Assembly: GCA_047967505.1 (NCBI GenBank)
Contig: CM106538.1
Reading direction: 5' to 3' (one strand)
Length of the DNA: 64,000 bases
Source of the DNA: Dipteris shenzhenensis
Lineage: Eukaryota > Polypodiophyta > Polypodiopsida > Gleicheniales
Shown: one piece after another, positions 44,690 to 56,800 of the stretch
Layout: every line of letters starts with the position of its first letter
How positions within the stretch are numbered: the stretch's first letter is position 1
Position numbers and translations under genes: made by a program
Notes under the pieces: generated by a model
The model's database searches: none
What the model was told of the DNA's origin: nothing
Seen by the model: only the letters and a program-made list of their open reading frames with translations

Positions 44690-45035
44690 ACCTACCAGAA
44701 CCAAAAGGTTGATGCCATCCTAGATGGAGGAGCGGGTGTGAGTGTCTGCACCAAAGAATGTTGGGAGAGGTGGGGAAAACCTTCCCTCAAGCAAACCCAT
44801 CTAGCAGTAAATCTAGCCAATAGAGGAATCGATGAACCCCTGGGAGTTCTCATGGGTATTAACATTAAGGTGTTTGGCTTCACATTCCTCGTTCGATTTG
44901 TGGCCATGGAATTCACCCAATAGCCCAGATATGAAGCCATCCTAGGTAGGCCCTTCCTACAAATGTCTAGACTCGTACATGATTGGTGCATGAATAACAT
45001 CTATTTACGGCATGAGGAGCAAATCATGCAAGTGG
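44690..45035 (+). pseudogene. G2 aspartic protease
   Basis: V-D-A-I-L-D-G-G-A-G-V-S-V, later E-A-I-L-G-R-P-F-L-Q. This is the pepsin-like retrotransposon protease layout with D-G-G-A at the active site. A TAG at 44922-44924 interrupts it. Confidence 0.75.
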
Positions 45036-45893
45036 AACTATGTACATACAAGGCCCACCACTATCAAGACACCTTTTTGCCATGGAATCAGACACAACAG
45101 ACATGACTACAACACTGAAACTATTCCAATCTTATGAGAGAGGCATCGGGAAGGAAGCAGATGAGTTTTTGTATGCCCCTCTCCTCGAGTCAGAGTTCTC
45201 TCAAAATCGGATGCACATTCTGGCAAACATTGATGTCCCAGAAAGAATAGGGTTCTAAATAATAACCCTAAAGTGTGAAAAGTTGAATATAGTGGTGCCC
45301 CTTAGAATGTTTAACATGCTCCAAGTGAGGGTCAAATCAGACTACCGTATGTGGGTGCCACTACTACTCAGCATAAGTTCTCCTCCAATTAGGGATCTGA
45401 GTTAAGTTACCTCTCTAGTCGGCTCCATGAATGCCATGAAGGAGCCCCCCTCAGGTCCAAAGCTCCCAAGTTCCAAAAGCCCTAAGGCTTCCACCAGCGG
45501 CAAAGGGGGAAACCACCCAAAAGGAAGTGAAGGAGGAGGAGGATGAAAAGGAGGAACTATGACATGTACCTTCCCATTATAAGGCCTACATATGCTAGAG
45601 GATCACAAGATCTTATGCCAGCAATCCAAGAGAACCCAGGAAGAAGGGTGATTCCAAGGATACGATGGCCCAACCAAGGTTAAGGAAGTAAACCTGGCAT
45701 CAGAAGGTGAGGACCCATGATCAATATACATAGGAGATGACCTCACCCCAAACAAGGAGCATGCCTCAATTGCCCTCCAAGAGTATGAGGACTACATGGC
45801 TTGGAAGTACACATACATGAAGGGTATGCCACTAAGGTCATACAACACATGATACCCATGCTAGATGACATCAAGCTAGTGTGATAAAGTCCC

Positions 45894-46277
45894 TATTCTA
45901 TGAATCCCAAATATGCGCTCATAGTGAGGGAGGAGATCCAAAAATTCATAGATGTAGGATTCATCTATGAGATAGAGCATACAGACTAGGTGTAACCCAT
46001 TGTGATAGTCTTGAAGAAGAATGGAAAGATTCAAGTATGTGTAGACTTGAAAAAGGTCAATGCCACCACAAGCCGCGACCACTACCCATTGCCTTTCATA
46101 AAACATGTTCTAGAAAGAGTAGCCAGAAAGGAAGCTTATAGCTTCCTAAATGGGTTCTTGGGATACAATCAGGTATCCATCACCCCAAAAGATCAACATA
46201 AAACTACCTTTTCAATCGAGTGGGCTGTGTATTGGCCAAGGTGATGATATTTGGACTTTCCACCAGCATATTATTAC
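45894..46277 (+). pseudogene. G2 reverse transcriptase (5' half)
   Basis: The region reads N-P-K-Y-A-L-I-V-R-E-E-I, then P-I-V-I-V-L-K-K-N-G-K-I, V-C-V-D-L-K-K-V-N-A, D-H-Y-P-L-P-F and F-L-N-G-F-L-G-Y-N-Q-V. Two stops near 45988-45996 and a frame change near 46240 break it. The catalytic DD box is absent because the element is cut off first. Confidence 0.85.
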
Positions 46278-46532
46278 ATAAGAATTCAAAAAACCCTAAC
46301 TGCTTGGCATAGTCATAATAATAACTTTTGGGATTCCTAGCTTCCTTATAAGACCTTCTTCTTGTGGACTTTCCACTTTCTTACTTTTAATGGTGCAGCA
46401 CTGGAAGAACAACTGGAATTCGACATCTTTTTTGACTAGCCTGGGGAGCATCAATCATCGGATCGGCACCCTCCATCCATCATTGTCACCTAGGAGGAAG
46501 CAACGCAAATGCACCAAGTAGTAATCAGATAG

Positions 46533-46818
46533 CACTAGTTTGTGAACTGGGATTAAACAACAGATCCTTAAGATGAATCCCCAATCCTCAAGGAGTTCCC
46601 ACCCATCGACAAACCTTACTTCCCGTACCACCTTTGAAGATGCTAGAACCTCGACTGTTGTGCAACTTGGAGAATTAAAATTGAAACCTTACCAATGGAT
46701 GTTTAGAATTTCAATCTTTTACATCCCATGATAAGAGCTCCCACCCATCTTTTGAATCAGCAAGTTGGTGGATCATGTGGTGCTGCAAGTCAACTGGGAG
46801 TTCTAGGAATACATCTTT
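46533..46818 (-). pseudogene. G3 leader protein, homologue of the G1 leader
   Basis: 46818 down to 46711 reads K-D-V-F-L-E-L-P-V-D-L-Q and ends at a stop. 46684 down to 46533 reads F-N-F-N-S-P-S-C, then E-V-L-A-S-S-K-V-V, F-V-D-G-W-E, D-W-G-F-I-L-R-I-C and L-I-P-V-H-K-L-V-L. Each block has its match in the same order and spacing in the G1 leader (30129-30420). Function unknown. Confidence 0.75.
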
Positions 46819-46829
46819 CCTAGTACTCA

Positions 46830-48788
46830 TGACTGCCAACCTTAGACTTCAGAGAAAGTCTTCGAAATTTACAACTCAGTCATACAAGCTAATCTAGAAA
46901 TTTGTTTTACCTTTGGATGAGTCTGAGTGGCTGAAAAGGTCTACCAAAGAACATTAATCATAATACACAACAACTGGAAGATCCTCTGCTAATGTAGTCA
47001 ATCTTTGCAAGGTTGGGGATGGCTTGAATACAATTTAGAACTTGATTTCTGATGTAACAAACCAAGCTATGGTTGTATCAATTGATGAGCAATAAATTAA
47101 AGAGGGGTGGTCCCAAATTGATGATTTCTTTCCTATTTCTCATGTGGGTAGCAAGCCATCAGTATAGCAATGATTTCAAGAGTACATGCAGTAAAACATA
47201 CAACCATCAACTCCCCTAAGGGTGGGCACCACTTGTAGAAGTCAAAACCACAATACAAGCTGTATTCAACAAAATTTAGAGATAATTCCTTCCAACAAGC
47301 AAAATGGTTAAAGTAGTAAGGCAACCAGTGGTTGAACCTTTCGAATTTCCAAGGTGGAAATCTGCTTCCACGAGTGGTCACACAGTTGTCGTTCATTTAT
47401 GTGGCTTTAGAGAGCTGATTTTAGCAACTTTGGTAGAAATGTTGGGGCGTGGGTAGCAAATTAAAACATGCTATAGTAGAAAATGTTCACCACGCGTTAC
47501 GCAATTGTTTAGTGCACTAGCGCAGCCAAATGTTGAAGTAATTAGGCTCCATAAAATTGTATTGATGAGCAACAAAAATTTCTTTGCCACTATGGACAAT
47601 TGTATGCTACTTACGGGCACTGGCTTGGATAGGAACAAGCTAAGGGTGTGATTCCAGAGAGGCTAGGGGAGATATCGAGCTTCCAAGAATCATTTTTGCA
47701 AAAACAGCATAAAGCTTGATAATTGAATCGATGCTTGGAAATGAAACGGGTTTATGGACTCCTAAAAAAATGTTGGTGAAGGAATCTACATTGCAACCTT
47801 GCCCAAGAATGTAAGCTTCTCCAAATTCAATTCTAATGATTGAATTGATGCTGGGAAGCGAAAGGGGTCTTTGAAGATATTCCAGTCTCCCAAAAATCGT
47901 TTTGTTTTTTTAAAGAATCTGCTGTTGAAGGTGCATGGGAATTCAAAGCTTCCTCCAAATTCCATCTTGATGTTTGAATTGGTGGAAGTAGTCTCTCGAG
48001 ACCTCTAGCCTTCCAAGAATCAGTTTTACTAGAAACAGTGCTAGAACTTTGCAGAGACTTTTGCTATTGTTCTCTTTTCTTCAATGTTTAGAATTCTTCA
48101 GCTGCGGCTCTTCAACATTCTCTACTTGCTTCTCTTTAAGTAATTCAACAATTCATGGTTTTTATGCATTTCAATGCTGTTGCTTACATTGCAGCAAGGT
48201 CAAGGGAATGGAAAATTGGAGGTGACGAGGGCAGTGAGGGAGGAGAGGCCATGATTGAGGGAGGTGAGGAAAGCTGAGGGATTAGGTGAGAATGAAGAGA
48301 AGAGTAAATTGGAGAGAGTGAGCGACAAAGAGGATCATGGGTAAGGGAGAGGGGATGAAAAGGACGATAGAGAGGAGTGTGACTATGGGAGAGAAAGGGG
48401 AGAGAAAGCATGGGGAGTGAGAGGGAAAGAGAGAAGCACTAGGTGAGAGAGAAAGAGACTGCAGTGATGGGGGCTAGTTCATGAGAGAGGGAGAATTTGA
48501 GAACGCAAAGTGAAGGGATAGTTTTTTTTTTTTAAGAAAAGAAAACGAGGGCAAGAAATAAAGATAATGAGGGGGGTGGGATCAAGCAAAGGAGCATACT
48601 AAATGAATATACACACAAGGCTTTCATAAAAGATCATTAAGAAGGGGTGCTCTTCTTTTCAATATTTCAATTGACAAATGTATAGAAAGACTCATGGAAA
48701 AAAAAAACACCATAAAAGTGAATGGAAAGTAAAGGAATGATGAAACTAATTGCTCCAAATCCATTGTCATTGCTATGTAGATTCACAG
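46830..48788 (-). other. G3 leader region, otherwise non-coding
   Basis: Between the PBS and the conserved leader segment the minus strand has only short frames (47396-47133, 48411-48184) without a motif. A purine-rich plus-strand stretch (GAGAGAGG type) lies at 48200-48530. Confidence 0.4.
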
Positions 48789-48804
48789 CCCAGTAGCCAC
48801 ACCA
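48789..48804 (-). other. Primer binding site of G3 (tRNA-His type)
   Basis: The minus strand reads TGGTGTGGCTACTGGG, one mismatch to the G1 PBS, four bases from the LTR end as in G1. Unlike G1 the similarity to tRNA-His does not extend further. Confidence 0.75.
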
Positions 48805-48808
48805 TTTT

Positions 48809-49830
48809 TGTTGTAATCTACTTTGTGCCCCATCATTCAACACTCATCAAAGGCCTTCAATGCCCATCAACGGGAGAGGGAGATAAGAAGAGGGATGAAG
48901 CGATGACATGGGAGGACTAAAATGGAAAGTGGAGAAGAGGATGTGGGAACATGAGTAAAGTGGAGAAGAGGATTTGGCAACATGAGTATAGGGAAAATAG
49001 GAAAGAGAAGGAGGAGGGAGTAGGGGAAGGGTATGAACATCAATAAGAGGTGAGTGTGGAGAACAAAGGAGGAGGAGGAGGCATGATGGTATTGACAAAA
49101 AGGGGAGAGATTCATGAACAATGTGGGGATAGTTTAGAGCATAGTGGCTATACAAGAATTAGCGTGTCGCATCAAAGGAATAGCCCCTCCTTTTATAACA
49201 AAGAAGAGGGGGCTCTCTCCCATAAATGCATCCTCCCAAATGCATGGTGTGGAGAGGGCATCTTCCATGTGGGTGGAAGGTGGTGCACGCCCTCAATTTG
49301 CATCGACAAATTGAGGGATGCATTTTCCACATACTACAAGCCCCATATCTCTAGTGCAAAATGCACTTGATTTTTCCCTCTTATTTAAATACACCCATGG
49401 GTGGGTTGGCACAAATGACTCTTGCCACCTCAACCTACTTTTTCTTTATGAAAATATCATCCCTTGGACTATTCCCCATGGGTCTAGTCCACATAGATGA
49501 GAAAGTCTAAGATGCCCTCTCACCTTTACCAATTAAATACAATATGTCCCCTTGGCCTTGGCCATATATCACTTAATGTTTCATGGGACCATCTAGGTGG
49601 AGGGGTGGCACATGGAGATTCCATTTCAGTTCACCAGACTATATTATCTGCTCCATGGTCTATGTACAACACACCTATGGGTCCTCTTACTTGGAAGGGT
49701 GGTACATGGACATGCCCTGCCACCTCAACCTTGGTCCCTTGCCACTCCATATTATCTTCTACTAATGCCACATACATATATTCACTTCTACTTATTACAT
49801 TTACAATGGAAATTTTTTTGGCAGTAACAA
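48809..49830 (-). repeat. 5' LTR of G3
   Basis: About 1022 bp. Read on the minus strand it starts TGTTACTGCC and ends in ACAACA. Segments match the G1 LTR in the same order. The other LTR is not in the window. Confidence 0.78.
49191..49197 (-). promoter_or_regulatory. TATA box of the G3 LTR
   Basis: TATAAAA on the minus strand followed by GGAGGGGCTATTCCTTTGAT, equivalent to the G1 3' LTR promoter. Confidence 0.7.
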
Positions 49831-50809
49831 TACATGTAGAGATAACGGTGGTCAGATGAGAGTGAATGAAGATGGTACCCAAGCAACAAGGGAGGACGAA
49901 TCAGACATTCAAACAAGAAAATGTTAGGATCTCCCATTTATACTTAACACATTGTAACGGCAGAATTAAATTATTGAAAAGGGCATGACAAACTCCTTTG
50001 TACAAAGACTCATCGAGAGCAATATTTCTAGTAAACATATGACAATGTAAAATTGCAAGCATAGCTATTACTATTTTTCAGGGATGATTATTTCATGTTA
50101 GTTTCATTAAGAAGCGAAACTTTTATATTGGTGTCGAAAGTTTGTATGTGCTAATAAAAATAAAATTTTAAAACATTCTCCAAGATTTGAAACTTTTATG
50201 TGAAAAATTTGAAAGTTTCACCAGGATTTACATATTTTACTTCAAAATTAAAAAGAAAATATACAAATTTGTGCTATATGTTATCAATATTGTGAAACTT
50301 AAAAAAATAGCTAGATAAACTTTCTCTAGGATTTTATATTATTATATATATATACCTTCAATAAAAACATCCATGCTATTTTTGGAGTACAAAATAGTCT
50401 TCCATGTCTCTTGTCTATTTAAATCTTTTAATTTTTTCAATATTCAAGAGTGTTATAGTTTTCTACTTGAATTCTAAGTCAATTTTTATGGATTAAATTA
50501 AATTCATAAGTCTTTGTTTTGTAAGTGGTTTTTCATGGATTTAAATTAATAACTCATGATTTTCTTTTAACATGAATAAAATTCTTAAAAACAAGAAATA
50601 TAAAAGTAGGATTTAATAGTAGTTTTTGCATTATTAGTACAACATTATAGAGAGAGATTGTGAATTTATTATGTGGAAATGACAATGCTAGAAAGTAAAC
50701 TTTTGATTCTCAAATGACATTTTCATAAAGTAGACTTTTCATTTGGGAAGGATTTTTAGGATTAGTCAAATGTAGACATAAAAGTCCAAAATTAATGAAT
50801 ATGTGTTGA
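49831..50809. other. AT-rich spacer
   Basis: Strongly AT-rich, no frame of note, short (TA)n near 50340-50352. Nothing recognisable. Confidence 0.45.
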
Positions 50810-51790
50810 AAATGTATATGCAAAAATGTACAAATTGCAATACAAAAATGGAAATGCAGAAATGGAGATGCAAAAATGTGGAAATGGGAATGCAAAAATG
50901 TTGAAATGGATATGTAGAAATGCAAAAATGAAAATACAGAAATGCAAAAATAGAAATGCAAAAATGGAGATGTGGAAATGCGAAAAGGGAAATGTGGAGA
51001 TGCAAAAATGTGGAAACGGAAATGTGGAAATGCAGAAATCGAGATGTGGAAATGCAGAAATGCCGAAATGGAGATGTGAAAATGCAGAAATGGAGATGCG
51101 AAAATGCAAAAATGTGGAAATGCGAAAATAGATATGCAAAAATGTAGATGTGGAAATGCAGAAACGGAAATGCAAAAATTAAAAAAATGCAAAAATGGAG
51201 TTGCAAAAGTGTGAAAACAGAAATGCAAAAATGGAAATGCAAAAGTCCTTAACCAAAAATGCGAAAATGATGCAAAAATGCAGAAATGGAGAAATGGAAA
51301 TGCAAAAACAAATGCAGAAAAGGAAATGCAAAAACACGGAAATGTGGAAACAAAAATGCTGAATGTGGAAATGGAAATGGAGATGTAAAAATGTGGAAAT
51401 GGAAATGGAAATGGAGATGCAAAAATGTGAAAATGTGGAAATGCTGAATGTAGAGACGGAAATGCGAAAATCAAAATGCAAAAATGCGGAATAAAGGTGA
51501 TGCGAAAATGCAAAAATGCAAAATGGGAAATGCGAAAATAGAAATGTGAAAATGCAGAAGTGGAAGTGCAAAATGCAAAAATGGAGATGCAAAAACGATA
51601 AAGTGTGAAAACAAAAATGGAGAAATGTGGATATGGAAATGCAAAAATGGAGTTGCAGAAATGCAGAAATGGAAATGCAAAAGGCAAAAATGTGGAAATG
51701 TGGAAATGCCGAAATAAAAATGGAAAAATAGAAATGCAGAAATGTGAAAATGGAGATGCAAAAATGTGGAAATGGAAATGCGAAAACAGG
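50810..51790. repeat. 1-kb degenerate array of ATG-containing short units
   Basis: The plus strand is built from GAAATGC, GAGATGC, AAAAATG and TGGAAATG-type units with ATG spaced mostly 6 or 8 bases apart. No exact long period is kept. Because the units lack stop codons on the minus strand, several overlapping minus frames are open (up to 325 codons, Phe/His/Ile/Ser/Ala/Cys only). I read these as artefacts of the repeat. Confidence 0.9.
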
Positions 51791-51799
51791 AAGAGAGAA

Positions 51800-52430
51800 A
51801 ATCAATGGAAAAGGTGATGCTCATGTTCAACCATTTGAACCTTGCCATGATAGAAGGCCACCTTCCAATTCAAATTGAAGTACCTTATGGTACCCCAAAA
51901 CAATGCAACGTGAGAGAATGCACAAGGAGGTACAAAAGCCAAGGTAGGCCTTGCAGGCACGAGAGCAAGCTGAGTCCGCTAAAAAAATGGTCGAGATGAA
52001 AAAGCATAGAAGAGAAGAAGTCGAGAAGTGCATCAAGCTACTACAGTAGCAGCTTGATGACATTAGAATGGTTGGGGACAAAGCGGAGCTAGTACGGATG
52101 GAAAAAGTTCTTGAAGATCAGAGAATCGATAAGGAGGCTCTTTACCCAAGAGCTCTACAAAATGTAGAATGCATCGAGCATCGATAAAGATGAAATGATA
52201 GAGAAACTAAAAAGGGTGAATGCAAAAACCAAAGCATTGATGCAGGAGCTACAAGAGAGCTTTCAAGTCAAGGAAGGATGCAGATCGAGCAAAGAGTAGC
52301 CACGGTGGATGAGACAATGACAATGTGCAATTTTGGAAGGATATGTATAATCCTGAAGTCAAATTACACTAGGGCTCTGCAAGAGCTTGCCATGGCTTTT
52401 GAAAGTTTTGACAAGCAATCCTTGTAAGAC
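51800..52430 (+). pseudogene. Coiled-coil protein remnant, unknown
   Basis: The plus strand encodes A-R-E-Q-A-E-S-A-K-K-M-V-E-M and V-R-M-E-K-V-L-E-D-Q-R-I-D-K-E-A-L with stops between. Later frames are also Lys/Glu-rich. The charged heptad-like pattern suggests a coiled coil. No family recognised. It ends just before a Copia LTR and may be a retroelement product or a captured gene. Confidence 0.35.
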
Positions 52431-52448
52431 ATTACAAAGATATGGTGT

Positions 52449-52606
52449 TGTAGGCATAAAGTCAACCTTATGGTTGACCAATAGTACTTGGGTACTATAT
52501 ATACTAAGTACTTGTATTGTTTCATCTGAACATTTTTATTGGAGCTTTCTTGTATGTGCACTCTTGCTCACTTGTGTTCACAACCTGTCTCCACTTTGTT
52601 CCTACA
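52449..52606 (+). repeat. Copia-type LTR (158 bp), plus strand
   Basis: Starts TGTAGGCATAAAG and ends GTTCCTACA, giving a 6-bp inverted terminus. It contains a TATATATA-type box near 52494 and is followed by a PBS. The partner LTR is not found in this window. Confidence 0.75.
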
Positions 52607-52608
52607 TT

Positions 52609-52620
52609 TGGTATCAGAGC
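52609..52620 (+). other. Primer binding site, initiator tRNA-Met type
   Basis: TGGTATCAGAGC two bases after the LTR end. Confidence 0.88.
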
Positions 52621-53384
52621 ACTTTCGTCTCTAGAGCCCATTCCCAAACTTGCTTCCAGACACCCGCAAGCTTGGTGCTCCAGAGCGCATTCTTGTTCTC
52701 ACATTCAGCTCTCCAGCTTTCGTTTGAGTTGTATGGACCTCTGTATGGATCTGTTCGTATAGTTTTGTGATAGTGCCGAGAGTCCGTACAACTTGTCGGA
52801 AGGTGATTTCGAGTCCGTACGACTTGTTAGAAGGTGATTCGAGTAGTTTTGACTGCTTTTTGGCATTTTCGCTCAGATCTGGACTCTTTTCAGCTCCAGC
52901 CTCTCCCGAGTGTGTTCCAGTAGCTCCAATCATCTCCATACTTCTCCAAGCTCTTCCCTACATGTGTATTGTGTTCAGAAGTACTCCTGACAACTTCATT
53001 CAGCTCCATGTATTCATTTTCTTGCAATTGTGAGTGACCCTTACTCCAATAATCGTGAGTGACCCTTACTCTAATATGCTAGCTATCAGAGTAGGCGATC
53101 ATTTTTGCAACCACAAGAGATCTCTCTCATCACCATCTTTCTCTCATCATGCAATTTTGGTGCACCATACTATAGCACGCTAAATACAAGAGCTATGGAC
53201 TACAAACTTGCCAAATGAAAAGTGCTTGTGAGCCTCGCAAGCTTTCTATATGCATAAAATGGATGGGAATAGGTCTCATACCAATGGTAATAGGCCTAAT
53301 ACCATCACTAATAGGCATACTGGCATTGTTAATAAGCCATAGTACCATTGGTAATAGGCCTAATACTACTGATAGGTCTTGTAC
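52621..53384. other. Leader and unassigned sequence with short repeats
   Basis: Contains GAGTCCGTAC-AACTTGT-type repeats near 52778-52845 and a run of related 25-bp phrases (CCAATGGTAATAGGCCTAAT) near 53280-53370. No gene supported. Confidence 0.45.
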
Positions 53385-55170
53385 TCCACCTTTGCTAGAC
53401 ACTCTTTGAACTTCCCAAAGGTATCTAACTTCTCCTTTAGCAAGTATACCCACACGTCCTAGCTATAGTCATCTATAAATGTAATAAACATGTGTGGACA
53501 TGTGCCCACATAAGCTAGAGTGAACCAGCTCTAAGGATGCATTCTCTTGTTCTAGCTTTACAAAAGTGGCTCCTATTGTTGCTTACTCTAAAGGCAAGCT
53601 GTGCAAATAGAAGAATGTGTACGAAGATTGGGAAGTCTTATTGCCATATTATCTTGATGCATCTTTGCAAATGTGTTGAGTGCTATATGTCCAATTAATT
53701 GCTTGTGCCACAATGTACTCACTAAAACTTGATCACAAGAAAAGAATGCATTTATTTGGTACCCTTTTGGTACATACCATCATCACCAATCCCTGAACTG
53801 ACAATGTAGTTGCTCTAACGATTTCTCATTAAGACCTTCATGTCATCAAACTCACCTTTAATCATGTTATTCTTGGTAATGGAAGAAATTAAAAGTAGAT
53901 TCTTTTCAAGTTGGCACATATAAAACATTAGATAGAGTCTTACACATACCATCATGAGTACTCCATTAATATATTAAAGTCCTCTCTTTTACCAAACACT
54001 TTGAATCACCAGTGGTGGTAGCCCTTAGCAGGTATAGGTTCAATTTGCAAGAACTACTCTCCTTTAAGGTCATGTGGTGCATCCACAATTTATATACCAT
54101 GGATACTTCAAGGTAGATACAAGTGCCACCTCATGGAACTCTACACAGTATAACACATCCTTTGTGATGCCCTCGAGTCTTCCTTTGGCTTTGTCTACTT
54201 TGTGTTATGACTAATTCTTTTGATAACCCTTGGCATAATGCTTTTGATGGTAGAAGCATTTCACTTGCTTCCAAGCTTCTTTTGATCGTTATATAAAGTG
54301 GAATGTCCTATGGGCTTTCTACCCTTGGTCTTGTTCCTTGAGAGCTTTCCCTTCTGTCGGGATATGAATGCAACATCATCCACCCCTTCAAATAAGTCTT
54401 GCATCATCTCTTCTTGAATTAACAAGAAACTCACTTAGTAGTTTAGTACTTCTCTTGCCAAGAGCAAGCATCATGATAAAACTTTATTAAGTATTAATGA
54501 ATTTGTAACATTACCACTAATTTTGGAGAATCCACCTTGGTGATCGCTACATGTAATTCGTCTCAAATCCCTTTCACACTTTTAATAAAACCAAACATTG
54601 GATCTCTATCACTTAGCCATAGTGAGAGAAGCTAAGACTAAAGATTGACTACATGGGTTAGAGCTGAAATCAGAGTTGTCTCTCGAAGGATCACCCATGC
54701 CTCAAAGCATCACCCATGCCTTTGGAATCATACTTGTCTCAAAGGATCACCCATTCCTTTGCTATGGTTGTAGCCATCTGAATAAATGGTATCATGCTAT
54801 CCACTAACATCGTCCTGATGATACCCAATGCTTGTGCATCCTTCTTCCTCTATTTTGATCTCATTGTCAACTTTGTCTTTGTAGTTAAGATATTCTTTTA
54901 CAGTAATTGGAGGTAGAGCTTGTCCTCACCAATCACCTCCTTCCATAATGAGCTAGCTTGAACTTCCTTGTTAGATAGTTTGTTCTACTATATAGAAATA
55001 TCCTACATTGAGTTCACAGAAGCTTTAGGTTATAGAAAGTACCTAGTTCCATAGAAATATCCCACAGTCCACATGGATATTCGACATAGAATAAAAGTGA
55101 AGAGAGGAGTTGGCTCTAAGAAACCAGTCAAAGTGAGCACTACATGAACACCTCACATGCTCTAACACCA
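53385..55170 (-). pseudogene. Decayed Copia internal region, minus strand
   Basis: The minus strand near 53530-53385 reads E-L-V-H-S-S-L-C-G-H-M, F-I-T-F-I-D-D-Y-S and V-W-V-Y-L-L-K-E-K-L-D-T-F, a Copia integrase core. Moving right, weaker GAG-pre-integrase and gag-like sequence follows with many stops, ending at a PBS relic at 55159-55170. Orientation is opposite to the LTR at 52449, so these are two insertions. Confidence 0.72.
55159..55170 (-). other. Decayed PBS of the minus-strand Copia
   Basis: The minus strand reads TGGTGTTAGAGC, two transitions from TGGTATCAGAGC, at the position expected for the 5' end of the decayed Copia. Confidence 0.5.
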
Positions 55171-56415
55171 TTTAGAAAAATAGAGAGAAAGACTTCCATA
55201 AAATGGAAAGTTCTCACAACATGCACTACACAAGATCAATCAAAATCAATCTGGAGAAAACATGGTAGAATGAACTATATATATTCTAGCAGTAATACAG
55301 TGAACCTGAGAATAAAGATTCATTCTAGGATTCCTATAATGTGAAGAAGGCATTGCTACACTGAAACGCCTACTCCATGCAACTTTAGTAGCCAGAGGTG
55401 GGTGGGAACAATAGAGAAGAGGCACTAGAAGTGAGAGAAGAAGTGACTAAAGAGGCTAGAGTGGAGACAACCTCTTGCAAGCCAACCCTAATTATGGTCT
55501 AGCTGACCCATTATGTTGACTTGCTTGTTGACCTACCTACTATAGGCCTATAAAATGGTTCACTACAATATTATTCTATCATATAGTAAGCTCTATTGTA
55601 ATATAGCCTCTTGCTACTATTACTATGCGTGAAGAAGGCCTAACAACCCTAATAACTAATCTTGAGATGGATTCTCTCCAACCTCTAGTGAATGCCCCAA
55701 GACAAGGCATAATAACACCAACATTATATTTTCCTAATCGAGCCTAATTCTCCTAATGGGTTACATAAGCAAGCACTAATGGGTTAGATAAAGCAAGCAC
55801 TATCTTGTTTCAATACTTCTTTCTTCATTCAACTTCTAGCCCTAAATTTTCCCTTTTTGTTTCTTAGTTTTAATAGTGATAGGGTTGTTCACTTTTTTTT
55901 TTCCTTTAAACAGCATCTAACAGAACAATGTAAGTTGAATGTTTATTGGGATTTAAAGGGAGATAATAGCTACTCTCCATGGCTTTAGAGCTTAAGAATA
56001 GCCTATGTAAAATGGATAAGCTATCCTATAAGAATAGTTGACTGCAATAGATTATACACAACCAAACAATTTTTGCCATTCTCCATAATCACAGACTTGG
56101 GGACAGCAAGTAAGATCATTAAATATGGTCCCAATGACAAAGAAGCAAGAAGGTAAAGCCCTCGTAAAGCTCTCGTAAAGCCATAGAAAGGAGAAAGGAA
56201 TCGCTAGAAATTTTCATGAAACCAATATATAATGAGAGGCCGCAATGAACAAAAGAAGAATAGGACCAAGAATAGGAAGAATTATTAAGAACTTCAATGC
56301 TTCCAAGGACCAAGAATTAGGGAACGCTACATCTAGTATTGCAATTCATCTCCTCTTACAAAATTACAAGACTTAGCATATGAAATTATAAGCTCATGGC
56401 ATGGAGAGGAACGTC
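55171..56415. other. Unassigned sequence
   Basis: Probably includes the decayed 5' LTR of the minus-strand Copia near its left end, but no LTR pair can be shown. A short internal duplication (CTCGTAAAGC) lies near 56160-56180. No gene seen. Confidence 0.35.
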
Positions 56416-56786
56416 TATTGGGATATGTGTGATCAAGGGCTTGCTAGGTGCATGTGTGCGTCCACTAGCAATCATATGGTTGTGTGTGTGTGTAGAAGAG
56501 GCACACTTAGTGCCATAGACCATGACACATGTGATGATGTAATGCAAAGGCCCCCACATGGGGTGGTGCCTATGATTGTGGAGTTCCTTTGATTTAGGCC
56601 AGTCCCACTAATGTAGGGGCTGATTGCCATTGCTTTAGGAGAGGTGCCCATGATTTAGACCACCCTCTCTCCCATTCTATAAAAGAGGGACTTCCCTCTC
56701 ACAATGAATAGAACACCCATTTGAATATCTCATGTGTTCTCACTCCCCTCCATGATGAAGCTCTCCTGTCTCCCCAAGTTCCAACA
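56416..56786 (+). repeat. 5' LTR of the non-autonomous element
   Basis: Starts TATTGGGATATG (TG changed to TA) and ends TTCCAACA. It contains TATAAAA at 56678-56684 followed by GAGGGACTTCCCTCTCAC. Confidence 0.85.
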
Positions 56787-56788
56787 TT

Positions 56789-56800
56789 TGGTATCAGAGC
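56789..56800 (+). other. Primer binding site, initiator tRNA-Met type
   Basis: TGGTATCAGAGC two bases after the 5' LTR. Confidence 0.9.

Larger units (their letters stand above)
42300..46277 (+). mobile_element. Decayed Ty3/gypsy element G2 (truncated in RT)
   Basis: Gag, nucleocapsid knuckle remnant, protease and the first half of RT are recognisable in Gypsy order on the plus strand, all with many stops. No LTR was found. RT ends abruptly near 46277 just after the block normally reading M-P-F-G-L (here M-I-F-G-L-S-T-S), where it meets the truncated minus-strand element G3. Much older than G1. Confidence 0.8.
46278..49830 (-). mobile_element. Ty3/gypsy element G3, 5' part, related to G1
   Basis: The minus strand carries a 5' LTR (49830 down to 48809), a tRNA-His-type PBS four bases inside it, and a long leader with the same conserved leader protein as G1. 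The element is truncated near 46278, before RNase H and gag. LTR similarity to G1 is patchy but clear around GGTTGAGGTGGCAGGG, GGAGGGGTGGCACATGG, GGGGCTTG and the TATA region. G2 and G3 meet head to head. Confidence 0.82.

Noticed and set aside
50710-51687. 325-codon minus-strand frame
   Set aside because: Built entirely from short repeats with other minus-strand frames also open. Composition is not protein-like.
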